64,000 bases of DNA from Monomorium pharaonis (taxonomy: Eukaryota; Arthropoda; Insecta; Hymenoptera; Formicidae), in NCBI RefSeq assembly GCF_013373865.1, contig NC_050471.1:868001-932000 (forward strand), read 5' to 3'. The notes beneath the pieces were generated by a model. The model had not been told where the DNA came from and did no database searches. It saw nothing but the letters and a program-made list of their open reading frames with translations. A program made the position numbers and the translations under genes. Position 1 is the stretch's first letter; the number at the start of each line of letters is the position of its first letter. This document shows, piece after piece, positions 52,939-64,000 of the stretch.

Positions 52939-54221
52939 TATTTGAATAAAATAAATTATTCTTTTTATTACTTTTAAATTTTCGTTTATTACTTGTTATT
53001 TTGAAGACAACAATGCCGAAGGCTTTCCGTGTTAAAAGAGATATATGAATGAAGTCACATGACTCTCCTTTTCTCTTAAGCTAGAAAACACATTCTTGAT
53101 TCTTCGTCTTTCTCGTGAAATTTGTGTGTGCGCAACGACGCAGTAAAGAGCATTCATCTCACGTAATCAAAATCGTAAGCGAAACAGTGAAGAGCGAAAT
53201 TTAATCTCGATAATGAACGCGTCGCTCTCGCGTCGCCGAGACGGTACAAATAACAGCGCGTGTGTAGATTCGCGAGATACATTCGACAATTTAGAGATCG
53301 ATGGTTCGACTGTCACGGTGGCGACTTCGCGCGCGTGGTCGATTTCAACGACGGAGTGTTTTCGCGTCGAACGCAAAAAATATCAAAATTCATTTCCTTA
53401 AAATCCGCGAGAAATGAAGACATCGTGTAACAGGCTGCGGACGTGTACGAAGTAACAGAATATTTGTAGAGAGTTGTGTTCAAACAATTCACGCTGACGC
53501 GCGTGATGTTAATGAAACACGTCTCGCCCGCACGAAAGAATACAACATTTTCTGTCATGAAGTTAAACAAAACACGTGATTCGAGTCCGCTCTCTTTACA
53601 CTGTACACTTTATTCTATTCTTTTTTTATAGGTGAACGCTCGTGCAATTCCCATAAAGCTCAAATACCAAATTATTCAAAGAAATGAATCCTTGCTGCAA
53701 GTAAATTTTTATTCTTAAACGTTATATGCTTTGATATGAGTATGAAATGCTGTCCTCAACTAAAAATGTTTACTTACATCAATAATAATAGTTTGTGTAA
53801 AGTACATTTTATTCTTAAGCTGGTATTTTTTCCAAAATTGTTATATAATTAAAACAAACCCAGTTACATAATTCGAAAGCTATTTATTCTTAAATTAAGA
53901 ATAATATGCTTAATATTAGATTAAATAAGTTCATTCGGACGCGACGGACGCAATAGAAACCTTCACTATCCATTGCTACGTGGTGTGTTTCTCATGGACA
54001 AAATGCATTTTTTAGCTAGGTGAATAAAAGAGCCTCACCCCCCCCCCCACAAAAAAACAAAAAAGGTAAGATTTCGTCATCGACATATAATACTAGACTG
54101 AATTATATTACTGTGTAAAAGAGATCGATAAAAGTAAAGAATAGCATAAAAATTTTTATTTAAGAAAAATAATATGTTTAAATTAAATTAAATTTATTTT
54201 GAGTTAAGTTGACAACAAGAC

Positions 54222-54372
54222 TAATGCCCGTATTCATAGTCAAACCTTATATTTAAGATCTCCTTAAGTTCATCTTTAGATGCTCTACGGATCATTTCAT
54301 TGGCTACAAAGTATATAAAGATGAATTTAAGAAGGCCTTAAGTATAAGGCCTGATTATGAATACGGACATTA
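54222..54372. mobile_element. Foldback element, about 151 bp, GTATTCATA family
   Basis: The left arm is TAATGCCCGTATTCATAGTC followed by CTTATATTTAAG. The right arm read inward is TAATGTCCGTATTCATAATC followed by CTTATACTTAAG. The match extends through TTCATCTTTA, about 55 bp per arm. No ORF. Relatives lie at 380-790 and 51854-52005. Confidence 0.85.
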
Positions 54373-55363
54373 TTATAGAGAGAGAAAAATTATAGTTAAT
54401 ACAAGCACGAGCATATTAAACTAATGCAATTTTATTCTTTAATTAAAGCAAATTTTGTTTTAAAAAAAAAGTTAATTTTACTTTAAGAACTATTTATTCT
54501 TAATAAAAAATATTTATACTTAGCGCTGCTATTTTAAGTATAAAATATTATTGAATCAAGATATTTTTGCATTTTTTAAGAATACATTCTTTTGTTTGTT
54601 ATTATATACCTTTCAAAAATAGTAAGGTAGATAATTAAAAGGTTTAACACTAACATTTGCTCGCCTTTACGCGAGAGACGTCAAAAACCAGAGCGCATTA
54701 CGCTTACGCAGGCGAGTTTCACGGACCGAATAGCTGCGCGCTTCGCGCAAAAAGATGAATCGGAAGAAGGAAATGATCTTTTTTAAAAGGCAGAAAACGT
54801 CACCGAAACGTCCCGTACTGATAATCTCCGAAAAAAAAAACGACGACGCGGCTTCGTCGTAGCGTGTTCTCCACGTGTCGCGTATGACAAATGTAAACGT
54901 TCGCGGGTCGACGAAGCCATTAGGGAGGCGAGTGTATTCTGTGTTGTTGACACACGCGCTCACACACTCACATAAAACGTGTACACATTCCCGCGCATTT
55001 ATGACAACATGCGCGTGACGTTAATGAAGCTCGTCCTGGGAAAGGACTCGCGAAGAAAACGGCACGACGTCACGTAAATGGATTCAGAAGCGGAATGGTA
55101 TAGCTTCGCGCGCTTCTTTCGGCTCTTTCGTCCTCCCATCCCTGCCAGCCGAGTCACTTAATACCCTTGCCCGGTCCCCTTTAAGCCTCATCGACTTACG
55201 TAAGGCGAAGCTGATTCAATTTTCTGCCCTTCTTCCCTTTCGTGGAGGGTGCGGGCCGAATCGGAAAGCTCTTAACGACCGCGCGGTCAAATTAGAATTA
55301 TTGGGCACCCTCAGGCGCGCAGAAATGAATTAATAAATTAGGAAGCAGGTGCCTCTCCCTTCT

Positions 55364-55387
55364 TCTCTCTCTCTCTCTCTCTTTCTC
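55364..55387. repeat. Short (CT)n tract
   Basis: About ten CT units inside the GC-richer stretch 54660-55750, in which no gene was recognised. Confidence 0.92.
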
Positions 55388-56449
55388 TTATGCTTTCTCC
55401 CTTTCCATACCACCCCGTGCAACCACGATATTAAAATCGATCGATGATTAATCTCTGTCCGGTTCGCAAATAGTGTCGACTCTAAAAGAGTAGGGGAATA
55501 GCGGAAGTGTGATAGATCAGGAAACGGGAGGATTGGATGGAGGAACGGGAGGTTGTGGAAAGAGGGCTATGGAATAGTGTAGGAGGGGGAGAAACGAAGT
55601 AGGAAAAGAAGGTGTCCGATTACATCTAGTGTCTATGGCAAGTCAACGTAGGAACACGAGAATGGCAGGGTAAAATGCGGTGTTGATCGAGTACCTAGTT
55701 GTTGCATTAGACTCAGTGACGACACATTACGTGACGTATCTCTTGTACGTGTGCACTATGTTTTCTCTATTGTCTTTCTGGCATTCAGATTTGCCGTTAT
55801 CGTTTGTAAAGTACAGAATATTTTCTCTAATTTGAGTACCTTGCATATCTCTGTTGTTTTTAACGATGAAAAAACATTACATTAAAGAAAAAAATTGTTT
55901 CAAAAACAAATATTTGTCATTTTAAAGCAACAGTATTCTAAATGCTCAAGTTGGAGAAAATCTAGAATATTCCGAATATTAATGTTAGAATCGATTTTTC
56001 TAGATTCATATTTTTATTAAGTTTTTTAATCAAGTAACGAGTTTTATAACGAAATTTCTCTAGGAAAAGATTCGAAAAGGTTATCAAATTCGTTTTGGTT
56101 TTCGCAAACACGCTGGATTAAAACACATGTTCGCTCGTCGTTGCCAAGATCATAAAAGTATATAAGATGGGATATTTTCCGGTGTATTATCCCATGGAAA
56201 AATTGCAAGATGCAAAATACGAGATTGTTAGAAAGATTTTTAAGAAAAAAGCAAGCTACTGGCGCATTCAAGATATTACGATTTAGTGACAACGACAGGA
56301 GGAAATGTGACAGGCAGGAAATTAAGCAAGAAACAAAAGTGGGTTGAGAAAAAAAAGATAGAGATCCTTATTTCATAACACGCGGATGGTGTAACGGTTA
56401 TTACGGAGTTTTACGTCTGTATCTTTTTTATATTACTAGAACACAACAA

Positions 56450-56468
56450 TGCGCGCGCTTCGCGCGCG
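56450..56468. other. Perfect GC hairpin beside the tandem arrays
   Basis: GCGCGCG, loop CTT, CGCGCGC in an AT-rich setting just left of the degenerate tandem block. Confidence 0.6.
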
Positions 56469-56515
56469 CCACTTAGCATTTTTATATTAAACATTGCACT
56501 TTTTTTTCTTCTGTA

Positions 56516-56880
56516 ATATTACTCTCACACACTTTATCATATTTAATGCCCTTCTCTATCTCACGCTCCTTCTCCCCCTCTCTAAATTACTAATTATATT
56601 ATTAATAATATTAATTATATTATTTTCATATTGTTCAATATTACTCTTACACTTTACTTTCTTATTTAATCCTCTTCTTTATCTCTCACGCTCTCCCACT
56701 CTCCACCCTCCGCCCCTCTCTCTCTCTCTAAACACAAATTAGTAATTATATTATATGTTCATGTTTCTTAATATCACTCTTACATACATTCACTCCATAC
56801 TTAATCCCCTTTAAATAAATTAAAAATTATAATATATTATATGTAATGTTACCTGTTAATTTTCAATCAATTTTCAAAAC
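56516..56880. repeat. Degenerate tandem of about 120-134 bp units next to the satellite
   Basis: Three decayed copies begin at about 56516, 56638 and 56771. Each starts ATATYACTCTYACA and runs through CTTAATCCYCTTC-like and pyrimidine-rich text into ATTA(G/C)TAATTATATTAT. They are unlike the 164-bp monomer and abut its left edge. Similarity between copies is moderate, with indels. Confidence 0.65.
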
Positions 56881-56894
56881 TTTCACTTTCTGGC

Positions 56895-59800
56895 GAACTC
56901 TTTAGAAAAATATTGTACGCGTAAAATTAATTATACCACCGTAACTCTTGAGAAAATTACTATTCGCGTCCAGAACTATATGAAAACTGCGTTAAAATAA
57001 ATAGATCTGTCGATATTCGATTAGCATTTCACGTCTGGCCCTAAAATTCAAGTTTTCCGAGCAAAATAATTGTTTAAAAAATGTTCTAATTAATTATATC
57101 ACCTGAACTTTATAGAAACATATTGTACGCGTCCCGAACTATATGAGAATTACGTTCAAATAAATATATCTGTCGATATTCGATTAGCATTGCACGTCTA
57201 GCCCTAAAATTCAAGTTTTTCGGGCAAAATAATTGTTTAAAAAATGTTTTAATTAATTATATCACCTGAACTTTATAGAAACATATTGTACGCGTCCCGA
57301 ACTATATGAGAATTACGTTAAAATAAATAGATCTGTCGATATTCGATTAGCACTTGACGTGTAGCCTTAGAAATTCAAGTTTTTCGGGCAAAATAATTGT
57401 TTAAAAAATGTTCTAATTAATTATATCACCTGAACTTTATAGAAACATATTGTACGCGTCCCGAACTATATGAGAATTACGTTAAAATAAATACATCTGT
57501 CGATATTCGATTAGCACTTGACGTGTAGCCTTAGAAATTCAAGTTTTTCGGGCAAAATAATTGTTTAAAAAATGTTCTAATTAATTATATCACCTGAACT
57601 TTATAGAAACATATTGTACGCGTCCCGAACTATATGAGAATTACATTAAAATAAATAGATCTGTCGATATTCGATTAGCACTTGACGTGTAGCCTTAGAA
57701 ATTCAAGTTTTTCGGGCAAAATAATTGTTTAAAAAATGTTCTAATTAATTATATCACTTAAACTTTATAGAAACATATTGTACGCGTCCCGAACTATATG
57801 AGAATTACGTTAAAATAAATAGATCTGTCGATATTCGATTAGCACTTGACGTGTAGCCTTAGAAATTCAAGTTTTTCGGGCAAAATAATTGTTTAAAAAA
57901 TGTTCTAATTAATTATATCACCTGAACTTTATAGAAACATATTGTACGCGTCCCGAACTATATGAGAATTACGTTAAAATAAATAGATCTGTCGATATTC
58001 GATTAGCACTTTACGTGTACCCTTAGAAATTCAAGTTTTTCGGGCAAAATAATTGTTTAAAAAATGTTCTAATTAATTATATCACCTGAACTTTATAGAA
58101 ACATATTGTACGCGTCCCGAACTATATGAGAATTACGTTCAAATAAATATATCTGTCGATATTCGATTAGCATTGCACGTCTAGCCCTAAAATTCAAGTT
58201 TTTCGGGCAAAATAATTGTTTAAAAAATGTTCTAATTAATTATATCACCTGAACTTTATAGAAACATATTGTACGCGTCCCGAACTATATGAGAATTACG
58301 TTAAAATAAATAGATCTGTCGATATTCGATTAGCACTTTACGTGTACCCTTAGAAATTCAAGTTTTTCGGGCAAAATAATTGTTTAAAAAATGTTCTAAT
58401 TAATTATATCACCTGAACTTTATAGAAACATATTGTACGCGTCCCGAACTATATGAGAATTACGTTCAAATAAATATATCTGTCGATATTCGATTAGCAT
58501 TGCACGTCTAGCCCTAAAATTCAAGTTTTTCGGGCAAAATAATTGTTTAAAAAATGTTCTAATTAATTATATCACCTGAACTTTATAGAAACATATTGTA
58601 CGCGTCCCGAACTATATGAGAATTACGTTAAAATAAATAGATCTGTCGATATTCGATTAGCATTTCACGTCTGGCCCTAAAATTCAAGTTTTCCGAGCAA
58701 AATAATTGTTTAAAAAATGTTCTAATTAATTATATCACCTGAACTTTATAGAAACATATTGTACGCGTCCCGAACTATATGAGAATTACGTTCAAATAAA
58801 TATATCTGTCGATATTCGATTAGCACTTGCACGTCTAGCCCTAAAATTCAAGTTTTTCGGGCAAAATAATTGTTTAAAAAATGTTTTAATTAATTATATC
58901 ACCTGAACTTTATAGAAACATATTGTACGCGTCCCGAACTATATGAGAATTACGTTAAAATAAATAGATCTGTCGATATTCGATTAGCACTTGACGTGTA
59001 GCCTTAGAAATTCAAGTTTTTCGGGCAAAATAATTGTTTAAAAAATGTTCTAATTAATTATATCACCTGAACTTTATAGAAACATATTGTACGCGTCCCG
59101 AACTATATGAGAATTACGTTAAAATAAATAGATCTGTCGATATTCGATTAGCACTTGACGTGTAGCCTTAGAAATTCAAGTTTTTCGGGCAAAATAATTG
59201 TTTAAAAAATGTTCTAATTAATTATATCACCTGAACTTTATAGAAACATATTGTACGCGTCCCGAACTATATGAGAATTACATTAAAATAAATAGATCTG
59301 TCGATATTCGATTAGCACTTGACGTGTAGCCTTAGAAATTCAAGTTTTTCGGGCAAAATAATTGTTTAAAAAATGTTCTAATTAATTATATCACTTAAAC
59401 TTTATAGAAACATATTGTACGCGTCCCGAACTATATGAGAATTACGTTAAAATAAATAGATCTGTCGATATTCGATTAGCACTTGACGTGTAGCCTTAGA
59501 AATTCAAGTTTTTCGGGCAAAATAATTGTTTAAAAAATGTTCTAATTAATTATATCACCTGAACTTTATAGAAACATATTGTACGCGTCCCGAACTATAT
59601 GAGAATTACGTTAAAATAAATAGATCTGTCGATATTCGATTAGCACTTTACGTGTACCCTTAGAAATTCAAGTTTTTCGGGCAAAATAATTGTTTAAAAA
59701 ATGTTCTAATTAATTATATCACCTGAACTTTATAGAAACATATTGTACGCGTCCCGAACTATATGAGAATTACGTTCAAATAAATATATCTGTCGATATT

Positions 59801-62800
59801 CGATTAGCATTGCACGTCTAGCCCTAAAATTCAAGTTTTTCGGGCAAAATAATTGTTTAAAAAATGTTTGTTTTAATTAATTATATCACCTGAACTTTAT
59901 AGAAACATATTGTACGCGTCCCGAACTATATGAGAATTACGTTAAAATAAATAGATCTGTCGATATTCGATTAGCACTTGACGTGTAGCCTTAGAAATTC
60001 AAGTTTTTCGGGCAAAATAATTGTTTAAAAAATGTTCTAATTAATTATATCACCTGAACTTTATAGAAACATATTGTACGCGTCCCGAACTATATGAGAA
60101 TTACGTTAAAATAAATAGATCTGTCGATATTCGATTAGCACTTGACGTGTAGCCTTAGAAATTCAAGTTTTTCGGGCAAAATAATTGTTTAAAAAATGTT
60201 CTAATTAATTATATCACCTGAACTTTATAGAAACATATTGTACGCGTCCCGAACTATATGAGAATTACATTAAAATAAATAGATCTGTCGATATTCGATT
60301 AGCACTTGACGTGTAGCCTTAGAAATTCAAGTTTTTCGGGCAAAATAATTGTTTAAAAAATGTTCTAATTAATTATATCACCTGAACTTTATAGAAACAT
60401 ATTGTACGCGTCCCGAACTATATGAGAATTACGTTAAAATAAATAGATCTGTCGATATTCGATTAGCACTTGACGTGTAGCCTTAGAAATTCAAGTTTTA
60501 CGAGAAAAATAATTGTTTAAAAAATGTTTTAATTAATTATAACACCTGAACTCTATAGAAACATATTGTACGCGTCCCGAACTATATGAGAATTACGTTA
60601 AAATAAATAGATCTGTCGATATTCGATTAGCACTTGACGTGTAGCCTTAGAAATTCAAGTTTTTCGGGCAAAATAATTGTTTAAAAAATGTTTTAATTAA
60701 TTATATCACCTGAACTTTATAGAAACATATTGTACGCGTCCCGAACTATATGAGAATTACGTTAAAATAAATAGATCTGTCGATATTCGATTAGCACTTG
60801 ACGTGTAGCCTTAGAAATTCAAGTTTTTCGGGCAAAATAATTGTTTAAAAAATGTTCTAATTAATTATATCACCTGAACTTTATAGAAACATATTGTACG
60901 CGTCCCGAACTATATGAGAATTACGTTAAAATAAATAGATCTGTCGATATTCGATTAGCACTTGACGTGTAGCCTTAGAAATTCAAGTTTTTCGGGCAAA
61001 ATAATTGTTTAAAAAATGTTCTAATTAATTATATCACCTGAACTTTATAGAAACATATTGTACGCGTCCCGAACTATATGAGAATTACATTAAAATAAAT
61101 AGATCTGTCGATATTCGATTAGCACTTGACGTGTAGCCTTAGAAATTCAAGTTTTTCGGGCAAAATAATTGTTTAAAAAATGTTCTAATTAATTATATCA
61201 CCTTAAACTTTATAGAAACATATTGTACGCGTCCCGAACTATATGAGAATTACGTTAAAATAAATAGATCTGTCGATATTCGATTAGCACTTGACGTGTA
61301 GCCTTAGAAATTCAAGTTTTTCGGGCAAAATAATTGTTTAAAAAATGTTCTAATTAATTATATCACCTGAACTTTATAGAAACATATTGTACGCGTCCCG
61401 AACTATATGAGAATTACGTTAAAATAAATAGATCTGTCGATATTCGATTAGCACTTTACGTGTACCCTTAGAAATTCAAGTTTTTCGGGCAAAATAATTG
61501 TTTAAAAAATGTTCTAATTAATTATATCACCTGAACTTTATAGAAACATATTGTACGCGTCCCGAACTATATGAGAATTACGTTCAAATAAATATATCTG
61601 TCGATATTCGATTAGCATTGCACGTCTAGCCCTAAAATTCAAGTTTTTCGGGCAAAATAATTGTTTAAAAAATGTTCTAATTAATTATATCACCTGAACT
61701 TTATAGAAACATATTGTACGCGTCCCGAACTATATGAGAATTACGTTAAAATAAATAGATCTGTCGATATTCGATTAGCATTTCACGTCTGGCCCTAAAA
61801 TTCAAGTTTTCCGAGCAAAATAATTGTTTAAAAAATGTTCTAATTAATTATATCACCTGAACTTTATAGAAACATATTGTACGCGTCCCGAACTATATGA
61901 GAATTACGTTCAAATAAATAGATCTGTCGATATTCGATTAGCACTTGCACGTCTAGCCCTAGAAATTCAAGTTTTTCGGGCAAAATAATTGTTTAAAAAA
62001 ATGTTTTAATTAATTATATCACCTGAACTTTATAGAAACATATTGTACGCGTCCCGAACTATATGAGAATTACGTTAAAATAAATAGATCTGTCGATATT
62101 CGATTAGCACTTGACGTGTAGCCTTAGAAATTCAAGTTTTTCGGGCAAAATAATTGTTTAAAAAATGTTCTAATTAATTATATCACCTGAACTTTATAGA
62201 AACATATTGTACGCGTCCCGAACTATATGAGAATTACGTTAAAATAAATAGATCTGTCGATATTCGATTAGCACTTGACGTGTAGCCTTAGAAATTCAAG
62301 TTTTTCGGGCAAAATAATTGTTTAAAAAATGTTCTAATTAATTATATCACCTGAACTTTATAGAAACATATTGTACGCGTCCCGAACTATATGAGAATTA
62401 CATTAAAATAAATAGATCTGTCGATATTCGATTAGCACTTGACGTGTAGCCTTAGAAATTCAAGTTTTTCGGGCAAAATAATTGTTTAAAAAATGTTCTA
62501 ATTAATTATATCACCTGAACTTTATAGAAACATATTGTACGCGTCCCGAACTATATGAGAATTACGTTAAAATAAATAGATCTGTCGATATTCGATTAGC
62601 ACTTGACGTGTAGCCTTAGAAATTCAAGTTTTTCGGGCAAAATAATTGTTTAAAAAATGTTCTAATTAATTATATCACCTGAACTTTATAGAAACATATT
62701 GTACGCGTCCCGAACTATATGAGAATTACGTTAAAATAAATAGATCTGTCGATATTCGATTAGCACTTGACGTGTAGCCCTTAGAAATTCAAGTTTTTCG

Positions 62801-64000
62801 GGCAAAATAATTGTTTAAAAAATGTTCTAATTAATTATATCACCTGAACTTTATAGAAACATATTGTACGCGTCCCGAACTATATGAGAATTACGTTAAA
62901 ATAAATAGATCTGTCGATATTCGATTAGCACTTGACGTGTAGCCCTAGAAATTCAAGTTTTTCGGGCAAAATAATTGTTTAAAAAATGTTCTAATTAATT
63001 ATATCACCTGAACTTTATAGAAACATATTGTACGCGTCCCGAACTATATGAGAATTACGTTAAAATAAATAGATCTGTCGATATTCGATTAGCACTTGAC
63101 GTGTAGCCCTTAGAAATTCAAGTTTTTCGGGCAAAATAATTGTTTAAAAAATGTTCTAATTAATTATATCACCTGAACTTTATAGAAACATATTGTACGC
63201 GTCCCGAACTATATGAGAATTACGTTAAAATAAATAGATCTGTCGATATTCGATTAGCACTTGACGTGTAGCCCTTAGAAATTCAAGTTTTTCGGGCAAA
63301 ATAATTGTTTAAAAAATGTTCTAATTAATTATATCACCTGAACTTTATAGAAACATATTGTACGCGTCCCGAACTATATGAGAATTACGTTAAAATAAAT
63401 AGATCTGTCGATATTCGATTAGCACTTTACGTGTAGCCTTAGAAATTCAAGTTTTCCGAGCAAAATAATTGTTTAAAAAATGTTCTAATTAATTATATCA
63501 CCTGAACTTTATAGAAACATATTGTACGCGTCCCGAACTATATGAGAATTACGTTAAAATAAATAGATCTGTCGATATTCGATTAGCACTTGACGTGTAG
63601 CCCTTAGAAATTCAAGTTTTTCGGGCAAAATAATTGTTTAAAAAATGTTTTAATTAATTATATCACCTGAACTTTATAGAAACATATTGTACGCGTCCCG
63701 AACTATATGAGAATTACGTTAAAATAAATAGATCTGTCGATATTCGATTAGCACTTGACGTGTAGCCTTAGAAATTCAAGTTTTTCGGGCAAAATAATTG
63801 TTTAAAAAATGTTCTAATTAATTATATCACCTGAACTTTATAGAAACATATTGTACGCGTCCCGAACTATATGAGAATTACGTTAAAATAAATAGATCTG
63901 TCGATATTCGATTAGCACTTGACGTGTAGCCTTAGAAATTCAAGTTTTTCGGGCAAAATAATTGTTTAAAAAATGTTCTAATTAATTATATCACCTGAAC
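56895..64000. repeat. Satellite array, 163-164 bp monomer, about 42 canonical copies
   Basis: The anchor GTACGCGTCCCGAAC recurs from 57125 to 63853 at intervals of 163 or 164 bp (for example 57125, 57288, 57452, 57616, 57780, 57944, 58108, 58271), which gives 42 copies. At the left edge are one truncated and one diverged monomer (56895 to about 57060). The right edge is cut by the window end, so the true length is unknown. Monomers are AT-rich, almost identical to one another, and stop-rich in all frames. Differences are concentrated in three places: the segment after GATTAGCA, the AAATAAATA(G/T)ATCTG block, and TGTT(C/T)TAATTAATT. No ORF, promoter or CENP-B-box-like motif was recognised. Function is unknown; centromeric or heterochromatic satellite is the usual meaning of such arrays. 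Confidence 0.98.

Larger units (their letters stand above)
44362..56515. other. Presumed 5' intron or flank of Tmtc2; no exon recognised
   Basis: The short exon expected upstream (signal-anchor helix ending in Y-D-D-S with a phase-2 donor) was looked for on the minus strand and not found. The region holds a GC-rich block with a polyadenylation-type tail (44700-45280), a compound (TA)n(TG)n repeat near 50.4 kb, several foldback elements and GC-rich islands near 47.1, 49.5, 50.8, 53.3 and 54.7-55.7 kb. It may be intron or include the gene's 5' end. Confidence 0.5.

Noticed and set aside
54667..54963. Minus-strand frame with RYDEAA, considered as the acidic-motif exon
   Set aside because: No suitable donor phase and no signal-anchor helix before it.
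56384..56420. tRNA-like 5' half (GGATGGTGTAACGGTTATTAC)
   Set aside because: No anticodon stem or T-arm consensus follows; too little to call a tRNA or tRNA-derived SINE.
56895..64000. CENP-B-box-like motif or telomeric TTAGG repeats in the satellite
   Set aside because: Neither was found in the monomer, so centromeric or telomeric identity is not claimed.

Overview
The window looks like nuclear DNA from an insect, most probably a hymenopteran such as an ant. This is inference. It rests on a recognisable split animal gene with GT-AG introns of several kb, AT-rich DNA alternating with CpG-containing GC-rich islands, many (GA)n/(CT)n tracts, numerous small foldback elements, and one Penelope-like retroelement scar. 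No bacterial, organellar or viral gene order is visible. Nearly all short open frames are chance frames in intronic or intergenic DNA, or are translations of dinucleotide repeats.

The only gene I can support is on the minus strand: part of a TMTC2 homologue (transmembrane and TPR repeat-containing protein 2, an ER-membrane protein of the O-mannosyltransferase-type GT-C family). Four exons can be placed to the base with consistent splice phases: 44361-44121, 40433-40137, 32680-31783 and 25626-25512. Together they give 1551 nt of coding sequence, from just after the expected N-terminal acidic motif, through the DUF1736 and membrane region, to the first TPR. The first exon and the later TPR exons were not found. 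They probably lie beyond the window, which would mean flanking introns of more than 19 kb and more than 25 kb.

Layout: 1-25511 is presumed intron or 3' flank without recognisable exons. It holds GC-rich islands, microsatellites and foldback elements, including one nested inside another at 380-790. 25512-44361 is the Tmtc2 exon region; its introns carry TTAA- and TA-flanked foldback elements and a frameshifted Penelope-like reverse-transcriptase fragment (about 41.7 kb, plus strand). 44362-56515 has no recognised exon and holds a possible LTR-type remnant, a large compound microsatellite and further foldback elements. 56516-56880 is a degenerate tandem of about 120-134 bp units. From about 56895 to the end of the window runs a satellite of 163-164 bp monomers, about 42 canonical copies, still continuing at base 64000.

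The satellite is the most striking structure. Its monomers fall into a few diagnostic types arranged in a recurring order of about eight units (about 1.31 kb), with local gains and losses, which is a higher-order-repeat organisation. If the first Tmtc2 exon lies to the right of the window, the array would sit inside an intron of this gene. The foldback elements are the second theme: several share TA-flanked ends close to TACACTCYARA, and three have interiors built from a short motif alternating with its reverse complement.
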